A stretch of DNA of 17,332 nucleotides from BM520 sp964474455 (GTDB taxonomy: Bacteria; Bacteroidota; Bacteroidia; Bacteroidales; BM520): assembly GCA_964474455.1 (NCBI GenBank), contig CAYYSU010000050.1, forward strand, positions 1 to 17,332, written 5' to 3'. Shown one piece after another: positions 1 through 7,293 of the stretch. The notes under the pieces were generated by a model. It worked only from the letters and a program-made list of their open reading frames with translations. It had not been told where the DNA came from and searched no databases. Position 1 is the stretch's first letter. Every line of letters starts with the position of its first letter. The position numbers and the translations under genes were made by a program.

Positions 1-1470
1 CCAGTCGCTCTGTGCGTAAACACCAACATTGTGTGTCGTCTGATCAGTGGTATATTGATAGGTTGGAATGGAGTCCAGAATATCATCATAAGAGTAATCT
101 GCACCCACGGAGACCACATTCGTTCCACCGAAGAAATTAAAGAAACGGTGGTTGAGCTGTGTGCCTGCCTGAAGTGTTGTATTATGCGTAAATCCATATG
201 GAGGTAGGGCAAGATGTGCACTCTCAACCCGCATAAACTCCTCTTCTGTTGTATACTCCTCACGTACCGGATATAGTCCGGTATAATGATCTCTATCGGT
301 ATATTGTCCTGCCAAATACAGAATATACGAAGTGTTATCATCTTTAGAGTTATAGTGATAATCTGCGCCACCCATGAAGATGTTATGCGTACGCTCTTCC
401 GACTGCATGGCAAAGTGTGGTTTCCTTTCAGTAATCTGTCCGCCGTAGCGATATTCATACAGGCTGGAGAAATTTACCTCTATCTTCTGGTTTGGTGTCG
501 GACGGTAAAAGAGGTTCGCACCAAAGGAGTTGTTCTTAAGCTGAGGGAGTTCAGAATATCCGTCTTTTTCTTTGATGTGACTTCCATCGGGCAAAAGAGT
601 GATTCCGGGATGGTCGTAGGCTTCGCGTTCGCGTTTGTTGATGAAGATTACGGCACCGGCGTTACGCTTTCGTGTTACCATGGAGATGTTGCCATCAACT
701 ACAAAGTCGTTGGCACCCCCGTTTATGTTGTTATAGGTAGTGGCAAAGTCGTAGGTGTTGTTGGTGGGAATTTTTGTGATGATATTTACGGTGCCACCTA
801 TGGCACTGGAGCCATAGAGTGCCGATCCACCACCTCGTACTACTTCTATGCGTTCCACCATACTGGCAGGTATCTGTTCCATGCCATAAAGCCCCAGCAA
901 AGGACTGAAAACAGGACGGCCGTTGATGAGGATTTGGGAGTATCCGCCACCCAGTCCGTTCATACGAAGCTGTGAGTAGTTGCAGGTCTGGCAGTCGGTC
1001 TCCACACGTAAACCGGGTTGGAATTTTAATCCTTCGGAGATATTGCATGCCTGCACGGATTCAATGGTTTTGGCATCAATGACATTTACTATTACCGACG
1101 TTTCTGTTTTTCGTTTTGCTGTTTTAGTGCCTGTGATAACAATTTCTTCGAGCGCCATGGTATGCTGTTTTAGTTCGAAGTTTATTTCAACAGATACTCC
1201 GGATTTAAGATCTATCTTTTTTTTCTGAGGCATAAACCCCATGGCATCAGCGATAATGGTGTACTCTCCCACTGGCATGTCGATGAGCATGTAGTGACCT
1301 GTGGCATCAGTGGTGGTTCCTATTTTCGTGCCTTCAATATATACGTTTGCGAAGGGGATGTGTTCTCCCTGGCTCTGCACATCCCCGAAGATGTTGGCGT
1401 CGGTGTGTTGTGCTGACAATGAGAGACTTAAAAACAGTGTGATTGTTGATAATAGTATATTTATCTTCAT
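1..1470 (-). CDS. TonB-dependent outer-membrane receptor, N-terminal 490 residues (gene continues past the left edge)
   Basis: The frame is open from an ATG at 1470 down to base 1, so the C-terminal barrel is missing. Residues 1-20 form a signal peptide ending LSLSA before Gln21. Residues about 25-105 are a carboxypeptidase-regulatory-like beta-sandwich, common in Bacteroidota receptors. A TonB-box-like stretch (LEEIVITGTK, 107-116) follows, then the plug domain, about 120-235. The plug includes NGRPVFSPLLGLYGMEQIP, the ERIEVVRGGGSALYGSSA block and TVNIITK. Beyond it are alternating aromatic and polar strands of the barrel. A cysteine pair, C160 and C163 (DCQTCNYSQLRMNGL), sits in the plug. 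The protein should carry a scarce ligand across the outer membrane using TonB energy. The plug resembles siderophore/haem/corrinoid-type receptors more than SusC glycan receptors, because no SusD partner is visible, but the ligand cannot be read here. Nothing in the leader (1471-1620) was recognised as a cobalamin riboswitch. Confidence 0.93.
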   Translation of the reverse strand, partial: MKINILLSTITLFLSLSLSAQHTDANIFGDVQSQGEHIPFANVYIEGTKIGTTTDATGHYMLIDMPVGEYTIIADAMGFMPQKKKIDLKSGVSVEINFELKQHTMALEEIVITGTKTAKRKTETSVIVNVIDAKTIESVQACNISEGLKFQPGLRVETDCQTCNYSQLRMNGLGGGYSQILINGRPVFSPLLGLYGMEQIPASMVERIEVVRGGGSALYGSSAIGGTVNIITKIPTNNTYDFATTYNNINGGANDFVVDGNISMVTRKRNAGAVIFINKREREAYDHPGITLLPDGSHIKEKDGYSELPQLKNNSFGANLFYRPTPNQKIEVNFSSLYEYRYGGQITERKPHFAMQSEERTHNIFMGGADYHYNSKDDNTSYILYLAGQYTDRDHYTGLYPVREEYTTEEEFMRVESAHLALPPYGFTHNTTLQAGTQLNHRFFNFFGGTNVVSVGADYSYDDILDSIPTYQYTTDQTTHNVGVYAQSDW

Positions 1471-1620
1471 ATGATAACAATGTGAAAATTTATCTGATTT
1501 GATTTTGCTAAATAAACTGTGAATGAGGTGGGATTGTTCATTATAAATAAAGTAATACGGGGTTTCCTTGAGTAATGCCCGGATTATCACGGAATTCAAC
1601 CCGACAACCGGCAATGAATA

Positions 1621-1649
1621 AAGGCCATTCATTTTTTTTGAACAGCCTT
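1621..1649 (-). terminator. Candidate terminator of the fabH transcript
   Basis: Read on the minus strand, 11 bases on each side pair (AAGGCTGTTCA with TGAATGGCCTT) around a 7-base A loop. Two pairs are G-U wobbles that become C-A mismatches on the plus strand, so the hairpin is stable only in minus-strand RNA, the direction of fabH, whose stop is 25 bp away. The tract after the stem (TATTCATT) is only moderately U-rich, so termination may be weak. Confidence 0.45.
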
Positions 1650-1673
1650 CAGTATTCCTATTTTTGAGTATTC

Positions 1674-2672
1674 CTATTCCGTATCGTAAGCCCACTTAAG
1701 ATACATGGCACCCCATGTAAAACCTGCGCCGAAAGTTGTGAGGATTATGTTATCACCTTTCCTGAGTTGAGGTTCCCATTCCCAGAGACAAAGCGGTAAG
1801 GTTGCAGCGGTAGTGTTGCCATACTTTTCAATGTTAATCATCACCTGCTCTTTTTTTATTCCCATACGTCGCGCCACGGCCTCAATAATACGGAGGTTTG
1901 CCTGATGTGGCACAAGCCATGTAAGTTCCTCGGGCTCTATTCCATTGTCTTCCATCACGTCGATAGATACATCGGCCATTCTTGAAACAGCCCACTTGAA
2001 TACGGGTTGTCCTTCCTGGTAAATAAAATGCTCACGGGCATCAACACTATCGTGAGATGCAGGCTTTTGAGAACCCCCGGCCACCTGATGAAGGTGCACT
2101 CGTCCTACTCCGTCGGTTTGTAGCTTATGATCTATGATGCCAAATTCATCTTCTGTGGGTTCTAACATTACAGCTCCGGCACCGTCACCAAAGATACAGC
2201 ATGTGGCTCTGTCGGTATAATCGACAATGGATGACATCTTCTCCGCACCCACTATTACGACCTTTTTGTATCTGCCTGTTTCAATATATTGGCTACCTGT
2301 TGTGAGTGCATAAAGAAATCCTGAGCATCCGGCATTGAGATCAAAGCTAAACGCGTTCTTTATCCCCACTTTGTCAGAAATAATATTTGCTGTTGCCGGA
2401 AAAGGCATATCCGGTGTTACTGTAGCACAGATAAGGAGGTCAACTTCCGAGGGGTCTGTATTGGTTTTCTCCAGCAGTTGTCTTACTGCCTTCTCGCCAA
2501 CAAAAGAAGCACCTTCATTCTCCTCCTTGATAATATGTCGTGTTTTGATGCCTATGCGCGTCATTATCCACTCATCAGTTGTATTAACCATTGTAGACAA
2601 TTCCGCATTATTAAGAATATATTCCGGAACATAAGCTCCTACACCTGTTATTGCAGCTTTGATATGTTTCAT
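1674..2672 (-). CDS. fabH: Beta-ketoacyl-[ACP] synthase III (FabH)
   Basis: FabH condenses an acyl-CoA primer, usually acetyl-CoA, with malonyl-ACP and so starts type II fatty-acid synthesis in the cytoplasm. The 332-residue protein has the normal family length. The thiolase-fold triad is visible: Cys116 in NAGCSGFLYAL, His256 in VPHQANLRIIE and Asn286 in EKYGNTTAATLP. The glycine-rich end (TTFGAGFTWGAMYLKW) is also typical. The start is set at the ATG at 2672 (MKHIKAAITGVG); an in-frame TTG two codons upstream is less likely. It lies downstream of bL32 and DUF177 on the same strand, a widely conserved neighbourhood. plsX, which often sits between rpmF and fabH in other phyla, is absent. The 200-bp gap before it contains a hairpin (2776-2808), so fabH may be only partly co-transcribed with rpmF. 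No convincing promoter of its own was found: TATTTTCG at 2691-2698 (-) is one mismatch from TAnnTTTG but has no partner at -33. Confidence 0.96.
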   Translation of the reverse strand: MKHIKAAITGVGAYVPEYILNNAELSTMVNTTDEWIMTRIGIKTRHIIKEENEGASFVGEKAVRQLLEKTNTDPSEVDLLICATVTPDMPFPATANIISDKVGIKNAFSFDLNAGCSGFLYALTTGSQYIETGRYKKVVIVGAEKMSSIVDYTDRATCCIFGDGAGAVMLEPTEDEFGIIDHKLQTDGVGRVHLHQVAGGSQKPASHDSVDAREHFIYQEGQPVFKWAVSRMADVSIDVMEDNGIEPEELTWLVPHQANLRIIEAVARRMGIKKEQVMINIEKYGNTTAATLPLCLWEWEPQLRKGDNIILTTFGAGFTWGAMYLKWAYDTE

Positions 2673-2775
2673 ATGCAAGAAGTTTGTCTGCGAAAATACA
2701 ATTTATGATCAATTTAGAGGCATTAGTTTTATATAAATGTGGTGTAAATAGTGCAGAAATGTATTTATACGACAA

Positions 2776-2808
2776 AACCGGAACACCATCTACGTTGATA
2801 TTCCGGTT
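2776..2808 (-). terminator. Hairpin between rpmF and fabH (terminator or attenuator)
   Basis: A perfect 8-bp inverted repeat (AACCGGAA / TTCCGGTT) with a 17-base loop is followed on the minus strand by TTGT. It sits 64 bp after the rpmF stop and about 100 bp before the fabH start. The loop is long and the U-tract short, so this could be a partial terminator that lowers fabH expression relative to the ribosomal-protein gene, or a processing site. Confidence 0.4.
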
Positions 2809-2872
2809 CTTATGAGTATAATTCACCTGATACGAAAAATTCCGTATTCAAATTCCCGCAAAGGGTAAGAAT

Positions 2873-3064
2873 TTAAAGATTCTCAGAACTTTCTATTACC
2901 ATCTGTCCTTTGTAGTACATGCTGCCGTCCACCCAATATGCTCTGTGGTACTCATGTACTTCACCGGTAGTTGCACATGTTGCCAGCTGAGGAGTTTCAG
3001 CTTTGTAATGTGTCCTTCTTTTATCTCTGCGTGTTTTTGAGATCTTACGTTTTGGATGTGCCAT
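2873..3064 (-). CDS. rpmF: 50S ribosomal protein bL32
   Basis: A 63-residue basic protein starts MAHPKRKISKTRRDKRRTHYK, the hallmark bL32 N-terminus that threads into the large ribosomal subunit. The C-terminal part (TTGEVHEYHRAYWVDGSMYYKGQ) matches the Bacteroidota form. Only one cysteine (Cys30) remains where zinc-binding bL32 proteins carry four, so this is a zinc-independent type. The gene begins 28 bp after the DUF177 stop and is almost certainly co-transcribed with it from the promoter at 3645-3676. The two genes are neighbours in a very wide range of bacteria. The start is an ATG with the expected family N-terminus. Confidence 0.97.
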   Translation of the reverse strand: MAHPKRKISKTRRDKRRTHYKAETPQLATCATTGEVHEYHRAYWVDGSMYYKGQMVIESSENL

Positions 3065-3092
3065 TGTAAGTCTATTTTAATATGTTAATACT

Positions 3093-3617
3093 TTATTCGT
3101 CGTCAAATTTTAAATTCTTCAATGCGTCCCATCTTGGGTCTGTATCGTTGGTAGAATTTAGTTTCTCAATAAGTTCTATCTGATTTGTATTACAAGTGCT
3201 GTTGCCATACTCATCCTCAGGATGTGTTTTGCGATAAGGCACTTGTAAGCTAATATATTCATAGATGTAATGCCAAAATTCCAGCTTATTCACCTCTTCT
3301 GTGATCACGATTACCTCTTCACTCTCCTCTTTTGGTTCCGGTCCTATCTTCACAATAAGGATATCATCGCTCTCTATGGGGAATTCAAACTCTTCAAGGC
3401 ATCTGTCGCAGATAAGAATGACATGACCTTTGATATGAAACTCCAGTTGCATCATACCTGGCTGTTTGTCGAGCGTTATCTGAGCGGTAATACTACCTTT
3501 TTTTACATCTGAATACTCAATTGCTTCAAAGAACGAATCGGAAATATTGTATTCATATTTATGAATGCCGTCCGATAACCCTTTAAAAGGGATTTCAAGT
3601 TTTTTTAAGATATTCAC
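3093..3617 (-). CDS. DUF177 (YceD-family) ribosome/23S rRNA accumulation protein
   Basis: This 174-residue protein belongs to the DUF177/YceD family. The core signature is the CxxC-type motif ICDRCLEEFEF (Cys70, Cys73), followed by an acidic middle (EPKEESEEVIVITEE). The C-terminal block ends PRWDALKNL, conserved in the family. Work on E. coli YceD and plant homologues ties the family to accumulation of 23S rRNA and thus large-subunit assembly; that role is assumed here by homology. The start is a GTG at 3615-3617 (MNILKKLEIPFKGL) preceded by GAGATTGAG; no internal ATG fits the family start better. It leads the rpmF operon, the classic yceD-rpmF arrangement. Its promoter lies 28 bp upstream. 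Confidence 0.92.
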   Translation of the reverse strand: MNILKKLEIPFKGLSDGIHKYEYNISDSFFEAIEYSDVKKGSITAQITLDKQPGMMQLEFHIKGHVILICDRCLEEFEFPIESDDILIVKIGPEPKEESEEVIVITEEVNKLEFWHYIYEYISLQVPYRKTHPEDEYGNSTCNTNQIELIEKLNSTNDTDPRWDALKNLKFDDE

Positions 3618-3644
3618 CTCAATCTCTTTTTATAAAAAGGGGTG

Positions 3645-3676
3645 CAAAGGTACGCCCCGGTATTGTGAAAAACAAA
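3645..3676 (-). promoter_or_regulatory. Bacteroides-type promoter of the DUF177-rpmF operon
   Basis: On the minus strand TTTG (3673-3676) is followed by exactly 20 bp and then TACCTTTG (3645-3652). This matches both boxes of the Bacteroidota consensus (TTTG ... TAnnTTTG) with no mismatch. The expected start of transcription is about 20-25 bases before the GTG of the DUF177 gene. Just upstream (3678-3694) is an AT-only 7-bp inverted repeat with a 3-base spacer (AATTAAT / ATTAATT). It could be an operator or simply the loose end of the preceding gene. Confidence 0.8.
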
Positions 3677-3700
3677 TAATTAATTGGATTAATTCAAATC

Positions 3701-6700
3701 CTATTTAAATGAGCTTTCTAATAACCCGTCGCCGTCAACTTTCAGCCTATGGAAATATTCCGGAGTCTCATCACCGCAGTATTGATTTACATATAGTTTA
3801 GCCAGATATTGGCCCAGCATAAATCCATGACCTCGTAAACCGATAAAGAGTCCTTTTTCTATGTCGATAAACATACGTGGCTCCACATAATAACCGGCCC
3901 ATATCGCCTGGAACCCAACAGAAGAAAGCATTGGTAACCAGTCAATAAATATCTCGGAGGAGATCTCCAGGAACTCTTTAGAGTTGATCTTTAAGTTAGA
4001 GTTCGACTGCATAGCGTCAATGGTAGGGCTGGCACAGCCTATAATCTGGCCTGTCTCTGCAAGCTGTTGCCCATAAACGGCATTGAATCCTTTATAATTT
4101 TTTCTGTCAATCATCATCGGTAGCGGAGCTCCGTCTTTACCCAGCCATGGCAACCGGCGGGTGATGAATGCCTGGTGCTTAACGGGAAATAATCCAGGAA
4201 AGGTGCCAAGCTTACGGGCAAATTTTCCCGCCTCAGGCCCCAAAGCATTTACAAAATGATTCACGGTATATTCAACGTATGTATTTTCATGATCGCGAAG
4301 TAATGCGATGTATTTATCGCCGGATTTACTCACATCAATAAGCTTACAGTCTTCCAGTATCGTTCCACCCTCATTAATGCCAATGCTACGGATAAGATCA
4401 ATCACGCGGCCGGGCGTTGCCTGCCAGCATTCGCGAGAAATAAGTGCTGCACTGTATTTATCCAGTTTAGGATTGATATGCGGAGAGATCTCCTTTGCGA
4501 AATCTTTTGGATCTATCATCTTTGCATCCGACCATGCCATAGACTCTTCAAGAGCTTTATAGGTAGCCTCGTCGTGAGCAAAATTCACATAATTAATGGC
4601 GCGATAGTCAATGTTTTTCAGATCCTGCAGCTCCCGGAATATAATGTTGTTGTTTTTTGCGATATCGGCGATTTCGGGAACGGTAAAAGCAGTACGCCCT
4701 CCTGCGATATTACGCCAGGAAGCACCACGTCCATAGTTTGCCATAACAGGCTTCTTGCCCCTCTCGGCAAAATAACGGAACAGTGCACTACCACCTATAC
4801 CGCCACCGGCAATGAGCACCTCTGCCGTCTCTTTGCGAATCTTGCTTCTATTAACATTAAGAACATACTCTTCGGGTTTGTTAGTGGGATACATCTCCCC
4901 GATACCGATCTGGTTCGACAAAGGACCACGAGGGGTGGCATCACCTACAACTTGGATTCCGTATCTGCGAACCATCTGCTTCAAACGTGGAATGCAACGT
5001 TTACCGCGGCAAGCTCCCATTCCCAAACGAGTGGTGTGTTTTATCTCATCCACAGAAATGAACTTGCGATCACCCACAACACGCAAAACTTCGTCAAGTG
5101 TCACATCGTCGCAATGACAGACGTATGTTTTAGTATCAATATTATTTTCATTAGGATAGAAATCTATCTTTTCAGGATACTTCTCTTTTATGATAAATCC
5201 ACGAACTGCGGTAAGCTCTTCACCATGAACATCATTTGATTTTACTCTGGCGATATTAGTTTTGTTCGGTTTTTTGAGGATTTTTTCAATAACACCCACC
5301 CCAAGTTTTTTGCCGTCATTATCCACCAGAAAAACTTCACTACCCTCATGAGCTTCGTATTCGATAGGTAGGAAGAGCCAATCTTTTTTCAGGTTATAAC
5401 CAAAAATAGCTAATCCCGGGCATTGGTACACACACTGCATACAACCGATACACTTTTCAAAGTCAATCTTTGGAGTAGTGCTGGTCGATGTTTTTGTTAT
5501 TGCACCGTGCGGGCATGCGAATTCACAGGGGTTACATGCAAAACCGTAAAGACAGTCGATAATTACGAACGGTTTGGCTTGCATACGTTCTTTTGTTGGC
5601 ATATATGGCTCATCAATCACTCTTACAGGATGCTGCTGTGAGTCGATGTATTCTTTTGAGAGAGCCAGGTATTCATCGTAGTTGTAGCGAGAGCCCATCT
5701 CCTGAAGCACGTCGAAAGCTGCTTGTTTTCCTCGTAGCACTGCGGAGGTGCCTTCTCCAATACGTATCGCATCGCCAGCGCCGAAGCAATTACGGCCAAA
5801 TATCTCGTTACCTTTAATCAGAAGCTGATCGTCAGGAACCAGGCCGGTACATATGTTTATGGCATCGATGTCTTTTATGATCATCTCCGTTCCGGGGACA
5901 GGTTTGAAGTTTTCTGATTGCGCTATCACTGCACCGATGATTCCGTCATGGTTTTCGTTGGGGATAGCTTTCAGTAGTATATGTTCTGTGTAAATAGGAA
6001 TTCCAAGGCGACGCACTCTGTTGGCCTGAACAGGGAAGCCTCCTTCATTTGGTTGCGCCTCAATTATTGCCTTTACTGCTGCGCCGGCCTGCATAAGTTG
6101 GTAGCTGGTGAGATATCCAATGTTCCCGGCACCGATTGTAAGAACGTTCTTACCCAAAAGAGTGAACTCCTGGTTCATCATCTTCTGCACTACAGCAGCA
6201 GTGTAAACTCCCGGGAGATCATCATTCTCGAAGGTAGGCATAAAAGGAATTGCGCCGGTAGCAATAATCAGATGATCAGCCTCAATATAGTAGATCTCTT
6301 CTGTTGCGATGTTTTTTACTGCCAGGCGTTTTCCATCGAGGATGTCCCATACCGTAGAGTCCAGGAATATTCCGTCATGGTTGTCGCCGGCAAGTGTTTT
6401 TGCTATTTCAAAACCACGCATGCCACCAAATTTTTTCTTTTTCTCGAAGAAGAAAAACTGGTGTGTCTGCATGTTAAACTGACCACCTATCTGGCTATTG
6501 TTGTCAACAACAATATTATCTATATCGTGCTTCAGGAGCTCTTCACGAGCTGCAAGTCCTGCCGGCCCCGCTCCGATTATTGCCACCTTAGTTTTAAAAA
6601 TCTTAATAGCCTTGGTGTCATCCTGATGAGTATGCTCCGGAGTATAATTTTGAGGCACCTCTTTTACTTCACTGACACCGTCAACTTTTGTGATGCAGAT

Positions 6701-6934
6701 ACGTTTTATCTGCCCATCCACAAGCATTTCGCAGGCGCCACACTTCCCGATACCACATTCGAGGCTGCGTTCTCTGTTGGCTATGCTGTGGCTGTGTACA
6801 GGGAACCCGGCCTGATGAAGAGCTGCTGCAATCGTAAACCCTTTCTGACCTGTTACCTCTTTTCCATTGTATAAGAATGTTGCCTTTTCTCCGTCTGTAA
6901 CTTCTAAAATGGGGTGCTTATCAATTTTATACAT
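3701..6934 (-). CDS. Fused multi-cofactor FAD/iron-sulfur oxidoreductase (sarcosine oxidase / hydroxyproline dehydrogenase-like)
   Basis: This 1077-residue protein combines modules that are usually separate subunits. Using the ATG at 6934 as residue 1 (MYKIDKHPILEV), they are: a [2Fe-2S] domain with Cys60, 65, 68 and 80; an FAD/NAD-type disulfide-reductase fold with GAGPAG at 121-126 and a second GAGNIG at 268-273; two clusters of the [4Fe-4S] kind (Cys461, 467, 470, 474 and Cys495, 498, 501, 505); a BFD-like [2Fe-2S] domain (Cys606, 608, 642, 647); and a DAO-family FAD domain from about 705, with GGGIGG at 710-715. The layout equals SoxA-like alpha, small ferredoxin and DAO-like beta subunits of heterotetrameric sarcosine oxidase or D-hydroxyproline dehydrogenase. 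It probably oxidises an amino or imino acid and passes electrons through the FeS chain; the acceptor and substrate are unknown. A GTG-start extension to 7006 is possible, but a TAAATTTG element at 6968-6975 lies inside it, favouring 6934. No catabolic partners adjoin it. Confidence 0.9.
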   Translation of the reverse strand: MYKIDKHPILEVTDGEKATFLYNGKEVTGQKGFTIAAALHQAGFPVHSHSIANRERSLECGIGKCGACEMLVDGQIKRICITKVDGVSEVKEVPQNYTPEHTHQDDTKAIKIFKTKVAIIGAGPAGLAAREELLKHDIDNIVVDNNSQIGGQFNMQTHQFFFFEKKKKFGGMRGFEIAKTLAGDNHDGIFLDSTVWDILDGKRLAVKNIATEEIYYIEADHLIIATGAIPFMPTFENDDLPGVYTAAVVQKMMNQEFTLLGKNVLTIGAGNIGYLTSYQLMQAGAAVKAIIEAQPNEGGFPVQANRVRRLGIPIYTEHILLKAIPNENHDGIIGAVIAQSENFKPVPGTEMIIKDIDAINICTGLVPDDQLLIKGNEIFGRNCFGAGDAIRIGEGTSAVLRGKQAAFDVLQEMGSRYNYDEYLALSKEYIDSQQHPVRVIDEPYMPTKERMQAKPFVIIDCLYGFACNPCEFACPHGAITKTSTSTTPKIDFEKCIGCMQCVYQCPGLAIFGYNLKKDWLFLPIEYEAHEGSEVFLVDNDGKKLGVGVIEKILKKPNKTNIARVKSNDVHGEELTAVRGFIIKEKYPEKIDFYPNENNIDTKTYVCHCDDVTLDEVLRVVGDRKFISVDEIKHTTRLGMGACRGKRCIPRLKQMVRRYGIQVVGDATPRGPLSNQIGIGEMYPTNKPEEYVLNVNRSKIRKETAEVLIAGGGIGGSALFRYFAERGKKPVMANYGRGASWRNIAGGRTAFTVPEIADIAKNNNIIFRELQDLKNIDYRAINYVNFAHDEATYKALEESMAWSDAKMIDPKDFAKEISPHINPKLDKYSAALISRECWQATPGRVIDLIRSIGINEGGTILEDCKLIDVSKSGDKYIALLRDHENTYVEYTVNHFVNALGPEAGKFARKLGTFPGLFPVKHQAFITRRLPWLGKDGAPLPMMIDRKNYKGFNAVYGQQLAETGQIIGCASPTIDAMQSNSNLKINSKEFLEISSEIFIDWLPMLSSVGFQAIWAGYYVEPRMFIDIEKGLFIGLRGHGFMLGQYLAKLYVNQYCGDETPEYFHRLKVDGDGLLESSFK

Positions 6935-6967
6935 GACTTTTTGGTTTTCCAAATTTTTTGAATAGAG

Positions 6968-6975
6968 CAAATTTA
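6968..6975 (-). promoter_or_regulatory. Candidate -7 element of the fused oxidoreductase gene
   Basis: TAAATTTG fits TAnnTTTG exactly on the minus strand, 33 bp upstream of the ATG at 6934. No good TTTG is found 19-21 bp further upstream, so this is a half-supported promoter. Its position argues for the 6934 start rather than the GTG at 7006. Confidence 0.45.
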
Positions 6976-7224
6976 TATTTTTTATAATATTATTGTCATT
7001 TTTCACGAAAAATCTTTATACAATTTTAAATGAGATGTAGGCTTTTTTGAAAGCATTTTAAGTGTTGACAGCCAATGTCTCAGGAGAGTTTTTCGAAGGA
7101 CGTAACTGTAGTTATTAAATGCTAAAATTGTTAAAACATAATATTACCAGGGTTTGTTTCGTGCTATTTTACCCTTCTGGAAGAGGCTGTTCCTAAAGTA
7201 TTGAGGAATTTTTGTGTGGGTAAA

Positions 7225-7257
7225 TTGGATTTTGATTGTTTTTTTTTATTATCTTTG
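7225..7257 (+). promoter_or_regulatory. Bacteroides-type promoter of the GT5-DUF4270-glmS cluster
   Basis: TATCTTTG at 7250-7257 matches the -7 consensus exactly. A TTGG at 7225-7228, 21 bp upstream, can serve as the -33 box. The spacer is very T-rich, including a run of nine T at 7239-7247. Transcription would start about 30 bases before the ATG at 7294. Confidence 0.65.
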
Positions 7258-7293
7258 CAGTTCGTTATCAATTATTTATAAAAGACATCTAAT

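Larger units (their letters stand above)
6935..7293. other. Divergent intergenic region between the fused oxidoreductase and the GT5 gene
   Basis: This 359-bp AT-rich gap separates divergent genes and holds their control regions. A -7-like TAAATTTG lies at 6968-6975 (-), 33 bp from the oxidoreductase ATG. A TATCTTTG lies at 7250-7257 (+). An interrupted inverted repeat (CCAGGGT at 7147-7153 against ACCC-TT-CTGG ending at 7180) lies in the middle and could be an operator or a hairpin. No tRNA, riboswitch or credible small gene was seen. Confidence 0.6.

Noticed and set aside
286..975. 229-codon open frame on the plus strand
   Set aside because: It is antisense to the TonB receptor, whose minus-strand translation is a clear family member; the plus-strand product has no recognisable features.
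1471..1620. Possible riboswitch in the TonB-receptor leader
   Set aside because: No cobalamin-box, TPP or other conserved riboswitch core was recognised; only a weak TAAATTTT (1485-1492, -) is seen.
2611..2826. 71-codon minus-strand frame overlapping the fabH start
   Set aside because: It overlaps the fabH N-terminus in another frame and covers the rpmF-fabH hairpin; no family or start signal supports it.
4478..5239. 253-codon open frame on the plus strand, and a 297-codon one at 5981-6874
   Set aside because: Both are shadows of the fused oxidoreductase gene on the minus strand, which has complete cofactor motifs through both stretches.
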